In this document: positions 52,504 to 62,603 of the stretch, in pieces
Layout of the letters: every line of letters begins with the position of its first letter
How positions within the stretch are numbered: position 1 is the stretch's first letter
Assembly: GCA_017634555.1 (NCBI GenBank)
Contig: JAGBNF010000038.1
Span: forward strand, 24,630-88,629
Direction of reading: 5' to 3'
DNA from: Eubacterium sp.
Lineage (GTDB): Bacteria > Bacillota > Clostridia > Lachnospirales > Lachnospiraceae
Length of the DNA: 64,000 nucleotides
Program-made: the position numbers and the translations under genes
The notes under the pieces: generated by a model
What the model saw: only the letters and a program-made list of their open reading frames with translations
What the model was told of the DNA's origin: nothing
Database searches by the model: none

Positions 52504-53781
52504 ATGTCAGAAATACAGAATTATAAATGTCCTGCATGTGGCGGTATGCTTCAGTTCAGCAGCCGTGAGCAGAAGCTTGTATGTGCAAATTGTAAGAGCA
52601 GCTATGATGTTGCAGAGTTTGAAGCTGCCGGCGGACTTGGAACAGCCGGAAATTATCAGGCACAGACAGATAACTGGAATGTTCAGGCAGACGGACTTGT
52701 TACTTATGTATGTAAGACCTGCGGCGGTGAGGTAGTCGGTGATCAGACTATGGCATCAACAAAATGTCCTTACTGCGACAGTCCTATAGTAATTGCGGGA
52801 CAGTTCAGCGGAGCTCAGAGACCTGATGCGATCATTCCTTTCAAGCTGAATAAGCATGCTGCAAAGGAAAAGCTTAAGCAGCATATGAGCAGTGCCAAGA
52901 TGGTACCGAGTGTATTCAGTTCAGAGAATCATCTTCAGGAGCTTAAGGGTGTTTATGTTCCTTTCTGGCTTTATGATGCTGACGTTCATGCACAGGCAAC
53001 CTTTGAAGCTACAAAGGAGAAGAAGTGGTCTGACGCTCAGTTCAATTATACAGAAACCAGCTATTTCAATGTAATGAGAGGCGGAAATATGTCCTTCAGG
53101 AATATCCCTGCGGATGCTTCTTCAAAGTTTGATGATAAGCTGATGGATTCTATAGAGCCTTTCAATACTGATGAGGCTACAGCTTTCAGTCCTGCTTATC
53201 TTGCAGGTTATCTCGCAGAGAAGTACGATGTTTCTTTTGCAGAATGTATGCCAAGAGCGGACGAGAGAATCAAGAATACATCCCTTAGCCTTCTTAAGGG
53301 TCAGGTTAAGGATTATAAATCAGTAAATGTTCAGAACAGCAATTATCAGAAGATGCAGAGCGGCGGAAAGTATGCACTGTTCCCTGTATGGCTTCTTAAT
53401 ACAACATGGAACGGACAGAAGTTCACATTTGCAATGAACGGACAGACCGGAAAGATGGTCGGAGATCTTCCGTTCAGTATAGGTAAGTTCTTCCTGTATC
53501 TCATTATTTTCTTTGCGGTTCTCGGTGGTGGTATATCAGCTCTAATGACAAAGGGCTATACAAATATTCAGGGTTCGAATCTTGTAGTCGGACTTGCAAT
53601 CGGACTTATTATTTCGCTTATTATCTGTTTCGTTATGAAGGGTAAGACAAAGTCAGTTCATACAGCTACTTCAGCTATCGACTGCGTCGTCAAAGGAAGC
53701 TTCCGTGTTACTGAAGGCTATGACAACTTCATGAGAACACAGACAACAAAGACAGCAAAGAATACACAGCAGAACAGTTAG
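52504..53781 (+). CDS. TFIIB-type zinc-ribbon membrane protein
   Basis: A 425-residue protein with two N-terminal zinc ribbons: CPACGG..CANCKSS (residues 9-34) and VCKTCGGEVV..CPYCDSP (residues 69-97). A soluble middle domain contains FWLYDADVHAQATFEA and KYALFPVWLLNTTWNGQKFT repeats found in other Firmicutes zinc-ribbon proteins. Two membrane helices follow near 325-345 and 360-378, and a polar, Thr/Gln-rich tail. Function is unknown. The ATG at 52504 has AAGGGGGAG 6 bases upstream. It is divergent from the J-like/TPR gene and followed by a second zinc-ribbon protein gene. Confidence 0.85.
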   Translation: MSEIQNYKCPACGGMLQFSSREQKLVCANCKSSYDVAEFEAAGGLGTAGNYQAQTDNWNVQADGLVTYVCKTCGGEVVGDQTMASTKCPYCDSPIVIAGQFSGAQRPDAIIPFKLNKHAAKEKLKQHMSSAKMVPSVFSSENHLQELKGVYVPFWLYDADVHAQATFEATKEKKWSDAQFNYTETSYFNVMRGGNMSFRNIPADASSKFDDKLMDSIEPFNTDEATAFSPAYLAGYLAEKYDVSFAECMPRADERIKNTSLSLLKGQVKDYKSVNVQNSNYQKMQSGGKYALFPVWLLNTTWNGQKFTFAMNGQTGKMVGDLPFSIGKFFLYLIIFFAVLGGGISALMTKGYTNIQGSNLVVGLAIGLIISLIICFVMKGKTKSVHTATSAIDCVVKGSFRVTEGYDNFMRTQTTKTAKNTQQNS

Positions 53782-53822
53782 AAGAGCTAAAAAAACGAAA
53801 TAAAGAAATGGAATTATGTAAG

Positions 53823-53850
53823 CCGGATTATCTGTTTGATGATCCGGTTT
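53823..53850 (+). terminator. Terminator after the zinc-ribbon membrane gene
   Basis: The stem CCGGAT/ATCCGG (53823-53828 with 53842-53847), extended by neighbouring partly paired bases, precedes a T-rich stretch, GTTTATTTGTTTTATTTG. The stem is moderate and the T run is broken by A and G, so it may be leaky. Confidence 0.6.
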
Positions 53851-53852
53851 AT

Positions 53853-53881
53853 TTGTTTTATTTGCCTTATCGTGGTATAAT
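53853..53881 (+). promoter_or_regulatory. Promoter of the second zinc-ribbon gene
   Basis: TTGTTT (53853-53858), a 17-base spacer and a perfect TATAAT (53876-53881), which is also an extended -10 (TGGTATAAT). The short inverted repeat TCCAC-GAT-GTGGA (53887-53899) lies at the expected start of transcription and may be an operator. Confidence 0.7.
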
Positions 53882-53930
53882 AAATGTCCACGATGTGGAA
53901 AACGAGGTTGAGGTTAGGAGGAATCTATAG

Positions 53931-54899
53931 ATGATATGTCCAAAGTGCGGCAAGGAGTTGGCCGATAATGTTTTATTCTGCAATAAGTGCGGATTTAAGG
54001 TGGTGAATAACGGACCGGCAGACGGACCTACAGATACATTAAGAAAGAATATGCCGAAGCCGGCACAGGGAGGAACATCCGGACCGCTTCACGGAAATAC
54101 ATCGGGTCTTTCCTATAGCCAGTCGGCAGGACCTGAGGATCCGAAGAAATCTCTTATGGTACCGATAATCATCAGCAGTTTTGTTCTGCTTGCACTTATC
54201 ATTTCGATAATCGTTATCGTTGTTAAGAAAAAGGATAATAATGCGGGAGCCGAGCAGAAGGCAAAGGCAACTACAGAAGCTGCGGCAACTACAGAAGCCA
54301 AAGAGGAGAGCAGTAAGGATAAAACCGAAGCCAAGACAGAGAAGGCTAAGGAAAATGATATAGAGACTCTTGCTACGGATGTTAAGCTTTATGAGATTAA
54401 GGATGGTATGTTCATCTTTGAAGGAAGTCTTTTCGGAAAGAGCTATGACGAGGTTAAGACTTATGTTGAGTCCCTTGGTTATAAATATACATGGGAGCAG
54501 GAGACTAAGTGGGAGTACGGAAGCGAGGATAATCTTACAGCCAACAGGATCGATATCAACAAGAAGCATATCTTAGGATTATATTTCCAGGATCATAAGC
54601 TTGTTGCGGCAACCTTTGAGAATGTAGGTGTTGGTGCTATCAGTAAGGATATCATCAATAATGCAAAGCTTGCATACGGAGAGGTTACAATGCTTTCACA
54701 TGAGGATAAGAATAAGCCTTTCGAAATCTTTTGCAGATATGAAAAGAAAAATCCGAATGTAGGATCTTCAAAGGGTGGATCTTATTCTGCATTCCTGAAT
54801 CCTTACAATGATGAAAATCATCTGGATCAGCAGTACTTATCAGATTTTTTTGAAGGATCTTATATAAATCCGAATTTTACGAATGTAAAGACAAAATAA
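53931..54899 (+). CDS. Zinc-ribbon single-pass membrane protein of unknown function
   Basis: 322 residues. The N-terminal zinc ribbon is CPKCGKELADNVLFCNKCGF (residues 3-22); a flexible Gly/Pro/Ser linker follows; one membrane helix lies at about 77-102 (VPIIISSFVLLALIISIIVI); then a Lys/Glu/Ala/Thr-rich linker to about residue 150. The C-terminal, outside-facing domain (150-322) has FGKSYDEVKTYVESLGYKYT and no known catalytic motif. This layout (ribbon inside, helix, domain outside) is common in Firmicutes zinc-ribbon proteins. GGAGGA precedes the ATG. It has its own promoter and a terminator. Confidence 0.8.
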   Translation: MICPKCGKELADNVLFCNKCGFKVVNNGPADGPTDTLRKNMPKPAQGGTSGPLHGNTSGLSYSQSAGPEDPKKSLMVPIIISSFVLLALIISIIVIVVKKKDNNAGAEQKAKATTEAAATTEAKEESSKDKTEAKTEKAKENDIETLATDVKLYEIKDGMFIFEGSLFGKSYDEVKTYVESLGYKYTWEQETKWEYGSEDNLTANRIDINKKHILGLYFQDHKLVAATFENVGVGAISKDIINNAKLAYGEVTMLSHEDKNKPFEIFCRYEKKNPNVGSSKGGSYSAFLNPYNDENHLDQQYLSDFFEGSYINPNFTNVKTK

Positions 54900-54913
54900 T
54901 ACAGTTATAATAA

Positions 54914-54953
54914 AAGCGAAAAGGACACGGTATCAGCCGTGTCCTTTTTGCTT
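54914..54953. terminator. Bidirectional terminator
   Basis: A 17-bp stem (54914-54930 with 54937-54953, one G-T pair) with a TATCAG loop. Its arms carry AAAA and TTTTT within the stem. It separates the zinc-ribbon gene (+) from galT (-), which converge. Confidence 0.88.
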
Positions 54954-54963
54954 AAGAGGGTTA

Positions 54964-56523
54964 TTAAAGGGTTTTGAGAAATTTTGAAAGTGCCTTTCGG
55001 CCTTCCGGGGTACATTTATATACACCGGCATCTTCAAGTACATGTGAGAATACCGTTCCAACTTCATCGCGGATGATCTGTGTCAGCTTTTCGTCAGAAA
55101 ACTGAGATAGGTTATCAGGGGTTATACCGCGATCGGTGATCCACTTTTCGGCCCATTCGGCATGTGGCTCGAGTGAAGGAATCGAGCCGATGGCAGTCCG
55201 GGTAAGTAAACCTGTTTTAATCGCATTGAGGAGCTCATACATTTCCTTCTTTAATCTTGAAGGGAGGACGGCAAGCCCCATAACTTCGATTAGTCCGATA
55301 TTCTCTTTCTTGATATGATGATATTCGCTGTGCGGATGATATACACCGAGAGGGTGTTCTTCAGTCGTTATATTGTTTCTGAGAACCAGATCCAGTTCGT
55401 AACGATCGTCACGCATTCTTGCGATAGGTGTAATGGTATTGTGAGGAACACCGTCTGTTTCACTGAATATGAAGGCGTCTTCATCGGTATAACCGCGCCA
55501 GTTTTTGAGAATCATATCGGAAGCATCGGCAAGCCGTGATATGTTATCTGAAGTAAGCCTTATAGTAGTGAGCGGCCACTTCAGTATTCCGGCATGTACG
55601 TCCGGAAATTCTGTGAGGGTGAACTCATTTTCGTACGGAGCTCTTACCATCGGGAATTCATAACAGCCTCCCTGGAAATGATCATGGCTCAGAATGGAAC
55701 CGCCCACGATCGGCAGATCCGCATTTGAACCGGCAGTGTAGTGAGGAAACTGCCTGACAAAATCGAGAAGCTTAAGGAAGGTCGAACGGTCGATCTTCAT
55801 CGGGATATGATCCTCATTAAATATAATGCAGTGCTCGTTATAATAAACATAAGGAGAGTACTGCAGATTATACTTTTCACCGTTTAATGTGATAGGTATG
55901 ATACGGTGATTCTGTCTGGCGGGATGGGAGAGATGTCCGGCATAGCCTTCATTCTCCTTGCAAAGAAGGCAGGAGGGATAACCGCTCTTCTTTGCCTTCC
56001 CTGCAGCTGCGATGTCTCTCGGATCCTTCTCAGGCTTGGATAGGTTGATCGTAATATCGAGATTGCCAAATTGTGTAGGGGTAATCCATTTCTCATCCTT
56101 TACGATACGATCAAGTCTGATGTAGTTGGTAGCTGTGCTGAATCCGTAGTAGTAATCGGTAGCTGCTTTAGGATTTTCTATATAAAGCTCGTTGAAGCGG
56201 GCTCTCACAATGGATGGTGCGGGAGTGATAAGTCCCATGATCTTTGTATCGAAGAGGTCTCGGGATGCGACGGTATCACTTTCGATGATACCTGCTTCAA
56301 AAGCATAGTCAGTCATATCACTCAGTATGTCCGAGATAGGACGTATATCTGTAACGGAATGTACATCTGTATCGGAAGGTGTTTTGGAAGCCGGGCAGTC
56401 GCTGATATCATCAAGCCCGAACAGCTCCATCAGCTTATTACAGCACCATATCTTATCATCTGGTACGATGAGTTCTTTTGCGATTCCGTATTCTATCAGT
56501 TCATGGATAAGTTCAGATATCAT
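54964..56523 (-). CDS. galT: Galactose-1-phosphate uridylyltransferase (Firmicutes type, GalT2)
   Basis: UDP-glucose-hexose-1-phosphate uridylyltransferase (EC 2.7.7.12) of the long Firmicutes type, 519 residues. The segments YPSCLLCKENEGYAGHLSHP and ILSHDHFQGGCYEFPM are diagnostic; the latter carries the His-x-His region of the active site. ARFNELYIENPKAATDYYYG is also typical. AGGAGGT lies 5 bases before the ATG at 56523 on the minus strand. It follows galK by 24 bases in the same operon and continues the Leloir pathway. No galE or galM is seen in the window. Confidence 0.96.
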   Translation of the reverse strand: MISELIHELIEYGIAKELIVPDDKIWCCNKLMELFGLDDISDCPASKTPSDTDVHSVTDIRPISDILSDMTDYAFEAGIIESDTVASRDLFDTKIMGLITPAPSIVRARFNELYIENPKAATDYYYGFSTATNYIRLDRIVKDEKWITPTQFGNLDITINLSKPEKDPRDIAAAGKAKKSGYPSCLLCKENEGYAGHLSHPARQNHRIIPITLNGEKYNLQYSPYVYYNEHCIIFNEDHIPMKIDRSTFLKLLDFVRQFPHYTAGSNADLPIVGGSILSHDHFQGGCYEFPMVRAPYENEFTLTEFPDVHAGILKWPLTTIRLTSDNISRLADASDMILKNWRGYTDEDAFIFSETDGVPHNTITPIARMRDDRYELDLVLRNNITTEEHPLGVYHPHSEYHHIKKENIGLIEVMGLAVLPSRLKKEMYELLNAIKTGLLTRTAIGSIPSLEPHAEWAEKWITDRGITPDNLSQFSDEKLTQIIRDEVGTVFSHVLEDAGVYKCTPEGRKALSKFLKTL

Positions 56524-56547
56524 ATAGGACCTCCTAATGATGGTAGA

Positions 56548-57855
56548 TCAGATGACCTGTATAACACCGGGGCGTCTGATGTTTAGAATGTGACAGGAAC
56601 CTTCGCCGAAGAGGTTGTCCATTGCCGTGCGGTATTCAGTAACGTATTCGTTTCTGACAAAAGCCTGTATGGTTCCGGCAAATCCACCGCCGTGAACTCT
56701 GACAACGCCCTTCTGCTCAGCAGGGTCTGCCGATGAGGTTTCGAGAACCTTCTCGCTTACAGCGATTCCGATGGATACATTCTGGTGTACAGTGTCGCTG
56801 CAGGTATAAACATTCTGCAGATATTTATATGAAGAGTCGGCAGACTTCCTGAAGATTCTGAGGAACTGTTTGAAGTCTCCTTCCTTAAGTGCGGCAGCCT
56901 CAGCCTCGGCACGTCTTGTTTCTTCTGTGAAATGTACCGCTCTCAGGGCGGCTCTGTCACCCGCAGCTTCTCTTATCTTATTGATGCCTGCATAAATATC
57001 TTCAGGAGCAACGTCTCTAAGAAATTCCTTTCCGAATACATGTGCTGCTGCCTTCATTTCGGCAGGAACGGCAGCGTAGTCCGGAGTCAGATCTTCGTGA
57101 GAACCCTTTGTGTCGGTGATACAGAGAGTGTAGCCGGCATCTTTAAGCTTAAAGTCTATCTTTTCAATAACAGGATCGGACGGATCCTTGAAATCTATAT
57201 AGCAGAGGCAGCCAACGCTGCTTGCCATCTGATCCATAAGTCCGCAAGGCTTACCCATATAATTGTTTTCGGAGTATTGACCGATCTTTGCAATCTCAAC
57301 GCTGTCAATCTTACCGTCATTATAAAGACCTGAAATGATAACTCCGATGAGTGATTCAAATGCAGCGGAAGAGGAGAGACCCGATCCGCTGAGTACATCA
57401 CTGGTTACATAGCTGCAGAAGCCGCCTGTCTTATATCCGGCATTATTCATTCCGGCAAGCACACCTCTGATAAGAGATGCGGTAGATCCTTTTTCATCGG
57501 CCACGGGACTGAGAGAGGAGATGTCTAAATTTATCATCCCGTAGCCCTCGGAATATAGATGGACATAGCCGTCGCATTTTGAGGTAACGGCTATGGCGTC
57601 AGCACTTATTGCTGCGGCAAGAACCTGACCATGCTGATGGTCTGTATGATTGCCGCCGATTTCCGTTCTTCCCGGAGCACTGAAAATGCTGATGTCCGAG
57701 AGAGAAGAATCTGTAAATAATTCTTCAAAACGGTTTACCGCTCTTATATAGCGGTCCTTCTGATATGTGGAAACTTCCTCTGTGCCGTAAAGCATAGTTA
57801 AGCTTTCGTCGGCTTTACCTTCGGATATATATTTGATCATTTCGGATGTATTCAT
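56548..57855 (-). CDS. galK: Galactokinase
   Basis: Galactokinase (EC 2.7.1.6) of the GHMP family, 435 residues. The substrate signature SAPGRTEIGGNHTDHQHGQV is near residue 58, the ATP loop is GSGLSSSAAFESL near residue 155, and the C-terminal GVVRVHGGGFAGTIQAFV is motif 3. The ATG at 57855 has a near-perfect GGGAGGT 5 bases upstream; an in-frame ATG at 57876 would add seven residues with no ribosome site. It is transcribed divergently from the LacI-type gene and is the first gene of galKT. Confidence 0.96.
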   Translation of the reverse strand: MNTSEMIKYISEGKADESLTMLYGTEEVSTYQKDRYIRAVNRFEELFTDSSLSDISIFSAPGRTEIGGNHTDHQHGQVLAAAISADAIAVTSKCDGYVHLYSEGYGMINLDISSLSPVADEKGSTASLIRGVLAGMNNAGYKTGGFCSYVTSDVLSGSGLSSSAAFESLIGVIISGLYNDGKIDSVEIAKIGQYSENNYMGKPCGLMDQMASSVGCLCYIDFKDPSDPVIEKIDFKLKDAGYTLCITDTKGSHEDLTPDYAAVPAEMKAAAHVFGKEFLRDVAPEDIYAGINKIREAAGDRAALRAVHFTEETRRAEAEAAALKEGDFKQFLRIFRKSADSSYKYLQNVYTCSDTVHQNVSIGIAVSEKVLETSSADPAEQKGVVRVHGGGFAGTIQAFVRNEYVTEYRTAMDNLFGEGSCHILNIRRPGVIQVI

Positions 57856-57896
57856 TGTAACCTCCCATAATCCCATAAGACGTATTGTTTGATCTT

Positions 57897-57925
57897 AGTT
57901 TAGTAAATATTTAGTAAAATGTCAA
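57897..57925 (-). promoter_or_regulatory. galKT promoter
   Basis: On the minus strand TTGACA (57925-57920), a 17-base spacer and TAAACT (57902-57897). An operator copy TTTACTAAA begins one base after the -35 box, inside the spacer, and a second overlaps the -10 box. The layout predicts repression by occlusion of RNA polymerase. Confidence 0.75.
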
Positions 57926-57973
57926 TATTATTTACTAAATATGTTTAGTAAATTTACTTGAAAATTTACTAAA
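57899..57973. promoter_or_regulatory. Operator array TTTAGTAAA (five copies)
   Basis: Five exact copies of TTTAGTAAA or its complement TTTACTAAA: 57899, 57910, 57931, 57944 and 57965 (first base on +). The copies at 57931 and 57944 face each other around TATG as a perfect dyad. Start-to-start distances are 11, 21, 13 and 21 bases, mostly whole turns of DNA. They lie between galK and the divergent LacI-type gene and are the evident binding sites of that regulator. Confidence 0.8.
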
Positions 57974-57982
57974 ACGCCTTTA

Positions 57983-57986
<4 letters not shown>
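57958..57986 (+). promoter_or_regulatory. Promoter of the LacI-type regulator gene
   Basis: TTGAAA (57958-57963), a 17-base spacer and TATACT (57981-57986). As in the galKT promoter, an operator copy begins one base after the -35 box, at 57965. This predicts negative autoregulation. Confidence 0.75.
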
Positions 57987-59036
<1,050 letters not shown>

Positions 59037-59074
59037 TCCCTAGGAGAAGGGGTAATAATCCCGATTAAGAGAGT

Positions 59075-60115
59075 ATGAGATCAAGGATACATTTAACAAG
59101 GATAATTGCATATATTATACAGCTCGTGATCGCGATAGTATGCTATGACTATTTCAGAAGTCACATGTTCCTGATGATTCTGGTGCTGGTAATCGGAGCT
59201 CCGGTTCTTTCAATCATCGGAGTCTTCATTCTGAAATGGGGCATAGACCTTGAGCTTACGGCTCCGCAGTCAGAGGTCAGAAGGCTGGATACAGGTTTTC
59301 TTCATCTGGTGCTGGGCAACAGGACTATAGTTCCGTCAATGGAATGTGAAATTCAGCTGAAGAGCAGCAACACATTTTACGGATCGGAATCGGTGACAAT
59401 GATAGAGCTTCCGGTAAGAGCCATGGGAAGCTTTGAGGAGTATATACCGATCGACTATACCATGAACGGAATGTATGCCTTCGAGATTGAGGATATAAGA
59501 TTCAGGGATATGCTGGGACTTATATCTCTTAGGAAGAAGATAAATGTGAAGGCAGAGGTTACTGTTCTTCCGGAGACGGAGAGAAATACAGAGTTCAATA
59601 CCTCGGATATGTCAAGCGGAATGACAGAGAGTGAAGAGACTATAAAGAAGGGACATGACTTCTCGGACGTTTCGGATGTCAGAGAGTATATCCCGGGCGA
59701 TAAGCTGATGAGCATTCATTGGAAGCTTTCGGCGAAGAAGGATTCACTCATGGTAAAGGACAGGGTGGCAATGTCGGATCAGCAGATGGTGGTACTGACT
59801 GAGCTTGCCGGACGTGATGAGGATGTGGATGAGATCCTGTCGCTGTCCTACGGAATATGTAAGGCCTTTATGGCTGACCAGATTCTGATAAGGCTGATGT
59901 GGTGGAGTGAGATGGCTTATGAATTCCATGAGCGTCAGATAATCAATGAGGAAGATCTTATAGAGGCGTTTCAGTCCATGTATTATGAAAAGATCTATAA
60001 GGATCCGGATATGACGAGAGGTCTTATGAGAAGTATAAGGCCTGAGCTTAAGGCGTATATAGATGTATGCATGACACCTGAGGGTGCCGATACGGTTGTT
60101 GTAGAACAGGACTAA
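59075..60115 (+). CDS. DUF58 protein
   Basis: 346 residues. Two N-terminal membrane helices (about residues 6-25 and 30-52) are followed by the DUF58 domain with the signature DVREYIPGDKLMSIHWKLSA near residue 205, as in proteins encoded beside MoxR ATPases and transglutaminases. The domain has a von Willebrand A-like fold. Here no MoxR gene precedes it; the upstream gene is the GalR-type regulator, 38 bases away. It is followed after two bases by the transglutaminase gene, so the two are cotranscribed. Molecular function is unknown; the group is linked to envelope assembly. Confidence 0.9.
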   Translation: MRSRIHLTRIIAYIIQLVIAIVCYDYFRSHMFLMILVLVIGAPVLSIIGVFILKWGIDLELTAPQSEVRRLDTGFLHLVLGNRTIVPSMECEIQLKSSNTFYGSESVTMIELPVRAMGSFEEYIPIDYTMNGMYAFEIEDIRFRDMLGLISLRKKINVKAEVTVLPETERNTEFNTSDMSSGMTESEETIKKGHDFSDVSDVREYIPGDKLMSIHWKLSAKKDSLMVKDRVAMSDQQMVVLTELAGRDEDVDEILSLSYGICKAFMADQILIRLMWWSEMAYEFHERQIINEEDLIEAFQSMYYEKIYKDPDMTRGLMRSIRPELKAYIDVCMTPEGADTVVVEQD

Positions 60116-60117
60116 TA

Positions 60118-62481
60118 ATGGCGAAAAGAAAAGAAGAGAAAAATTTAATATCTTCAGCTAAGAGGATTTCTGCATGGAACAGGGAGGATACCACTCCGGT
60201 AAAGCTGTGTAAGGGAGCGGTCATTCCAAGTGCGGTATACCAGATAAGTGAGAACAGATATCATACACTTATCCTTAAGGGACTTATCGTGTATCTTCTT
60301 ACGGCCGGAGGATTCGGATGTTATCTTACTGCCATGGAGATCGACTTCAACCAGCTTGTCTTTAACGTGGTAATTCTTTTTACTGCTGTACTGTGTGCGA
60401 TGCTTTATCACAGCTGGCGTTCCGAGAACCTGGGATATCTCGTATTCTTTATCGTTTATGCGATGGTACTGATCCTATTTATAAACTATATAAACTCAGG
60501 TTTCTATGCCATAGTTAATGATACGCTTGAATGGGCGTCGATATATTTTAAAACGGAAGGTCTCCAGACCTATAACGAGAGAATTTCAAACAGATATGCG
60601 GCAGTAACCATTGCGGTATCTCTTATCGGTGTGGCAGTGAACATCCTGCTTAACAACTATATACTCAGACGAGCAAGATATATGATAGCTATCATGCTTA
60701 CATGCACGCTGAACCTTTTTGCTCTTTATATGGAAAAGGAACCTTCGGGAATCTATGCTGCGATGCTTATCGGCGGAATCGTTATGACATACTGCCTGAA
60801 GGCGGGACGGCATTACAGCCTGAATCGTACCGACCACATTTTCAAGAGAAACAATAAGGGACTTGAATACGGACTCGACTGGCATTCGCTGATGCATATG
60901 ATAATTATTGCGGCTTTATATGTGCTTATGGTGGTTGTTATCATATCAGCGCTTTTTGATAAGACATCCTATGTTGTATCAAGAGTCAGAAATCCTAAGA
61001 AGGAAGCATCGAATGAGTATGTTCAGAATCTGATGACTCTGGGAATCGGCGGACTCTTTAATTTCTATGATAATACAGGTGGTCTTGCCAGTGGTAAGCT
61101 GGGAGGCGTTTCATCAATACATCTGGATTACAATACAGATGTTACGATCGAGTTTACACCGTACAGCATGGATACGGTCTATATAAAGAACTTTATAGGT
61201 ATGACCTATTCTCCTTATGAGAATATATGGAAGCAGCCTGATAACTTCTATCATACAGAGGAACATAATAAGAATGATGCCGATGCACTTGAAGAGGCCT
61301 TTGATTCAGGCTACAAATATTCGGCAAAGGGCATCATGAAGATAAAAAATGTGGAAGGTGATATCAGACCGTATCTGCCTTACTACACAAATAATGATGT
61401 GAAGATCCTGAAGCGAGGTGAGGAGCTGACCTTTACCTACTATCCGAGAGAGGGCCCGAACAAGACAGAGGTTCCGAGATATTATGTGGATAACGGTTAT
61501 CTCAAGATACCTCATCAGAACGAGCAGGTTATAAGAGAGTTCTGCGAAGAAGCAGGCTTTGGCGGAAGTAAAGAAGAGATAATAAATCAGGTTATAGATT
61601 ATTATCAGGAGAATATTCCTTATACCATCAGACCGGGAGCAACTCCTTGGAGACAGGATTTCGTAAATTACTTCCTTACGGAGAACAAGAAAGGTTACTG
61701 TGCACATTTCGCAAGTGCGGCAGTTCTTATATTCAGATACTACGGTATTCCGGCAAGATACTGCGAAGGCTATGCCGTTGATTACGGACAGATCATCGAT
61801 AAAGGTGAACTGGTTGAGGACGCTGATTATAAGGATTATTTCAGCGGCTATTCAGAGCTGGGTGAGACCGGCCTTATCACAGTTGATGCAACCGATGCTG
61901 ATGCACATGCCTGGGTTGAAATATATGATGAGACCTATGGCTGGCAGGTGGTCGAGGTTACGCCTTCTTCGGGCGTTGAGGAAGATGATTATTCCGATTT
62001 CTGGGACAGCTTCAATAACATTTTCGGAGACGGAGATACCAATGAAGCAAGCGGCAACGGAATCGATGCACCGAATATAACGGATTTCCACATTAACGAT
62101 AATCTTCTCAAGATTCTCGGAATCATCGTTGGCGGATTAATGGGCCTGGGTGTGCTCATATTCCTGGGACTCAGGATAGCACCTGTTGCAAAGTATTATT
62201 ATAAGTACAACACGAGCGATGATACGGATCGACTGATCCTCAGCTATTCGAGACTGATCAGAAAGCTGGAAAAGAAGGATAAGACCATGAAGTCCAAGAT
62301 AAACTACAGGACTCAGGTGGATCATATCTTAAAGAATTATGATACGGGAGATACCCGTTGGGATAAGGATAAGCTTACGGATATTCTTGAGAGAGCAGGA
62401 TTCTCGGGAAAGAAGTCGGACGGAGCGTCCATCGGTTATGTAAGAAGCTTCCTTGATTCAATCAAGAAAAAGAATAAGTAA
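60118..62481 (+). CDS. Membrane transglutaminase-like protein (TgpA type)
   Basis: 787 residues. About seven membrane helices lie in the first 300 residues; an outside domain of the transglutaminase-core type follows, with Cys528 in KGYCAHFASAAVLIFRYYGI and His597 in DADAHAWVEIYD. The usual DPT carrying the third residue reads TPS (VVEVTPSSG). A further helix lies near 665-685, then a cytoplasmic DUF4129-like tail (LILSYSRLIRKLEKK and onward). TgpA-type proteins are cysteine-protease/transglutaminase-fold enzymes of the cell envelope, with targets mostly unknown. It starts 2 bases after the DUF58 stop. Confidence 0.92.
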   Translation: MAKRKEEKNLISSAKRISAWNREDTTPVKLCKGAVIPSAVYQISENRYHTLILKGLIVYLLTAGGFGCYLTAMEIDFNQLVFNVVILFTAVLCAMLYHSWRSENLGYLVFFIVYAMVLILFINYINSGFYAIVNDTLEWASIYFKTEGLQTYNERISNRYAAVTIAVSLIGVAVNILLNNYILRRARYMIAIMLTCTLNLFALYMEKEPSGIYAAMLIGGIVMTYCLKAGRHYSLNRTDHIFKRNNKGLEYGLDWHSLMHMIIIAALYVLMVVVIISALFDKTSYVVSRVRNPKKEASNEYVQNLMTLGIGGLFNFYDNTGGLASGKLGGVSSIHLDYNTDVTIEFTPYSMDTVYIKNFIGMTYSPYENIWKQPDNFYHTEEHNKNDADALEEAFDSGYKYSAKGIMKIKNVEGDIRPYLPYYTNNDVKILKRGEELTFTYYPREGPNKTEVPRYYVDNGYLKIPHQNEQVIREFCEEAGFGGSKEEIINQVIDYYQENIPYTIRPGATPWRQDFVNYFLTENKKGYCAHFASAAVLIFRYYGIPARYCEGYAVDYGQIIDKGELVEDADYKDYFSGYSELGETGLITVDATDADAHAWVEIYDETYGWQVVEVTPSSGVEEDDYSDFWDSFNNIFGDGDTNEASGNGIDAPNITDFHINDNLLKILGIIVGGLMGLGVLIFLGLRIAPVAKYYYKYNTSDDTDRLILSYSRLIRKLEKKDKTMKSKINYRTQVDHILKNYDTGDTRWDKDKLTDILERAGFSGKKSDGASIGYVRSFLDSIKKKNK

Positions 62482-62496
62482 TAACGGAGAAAAATC

Positions 62497-62595
62497 ATGA
62501 AGAATAAAAAGAGGGCGATAATCATACTGATTGCATGGGTTATCGGTTCCGGTGTAGGCTGGATCGTTGCCGAGTATATCGTCAGAGCGGTTTAG
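62497..62595 (+). CDS. 32-residue single-helix membrane peptide
   Basis: A small frame, ATG 62497 to TAG 62593-62595, encodes a basic start (MKNKKRA) and one hydrophobic helix with Gly and two Trp (IIILIAWVIGSGVGWIVAEY), ending IVRAV. A proper ribosome site, CGGAGA, lies 6 bases upstream. Its stop codon TAG is part of the TAGGAGGA ribosome site of the next gene, 8 bases before that ATG, so translation is likely coupled. It fills the otherwise unexplained gap between the transglutaminase and hydrolase genes. No family is recognised; it resembles small membrane regulators only in layout. Confidence 0.72.
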   Translation: MKNKKRAIIILIAWVIGSGVGWIVAEYIVRAV

Positions 62596-62603
62596 GAGGA
62601 TAT

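Noticed and set aside
57899-57973. Repeated 9-mers as a CRISPR array
   Set aside because: The copies are 9 bases, in both orientations, with irregular 2-12 base gaps inside a promoter region; they are operators.
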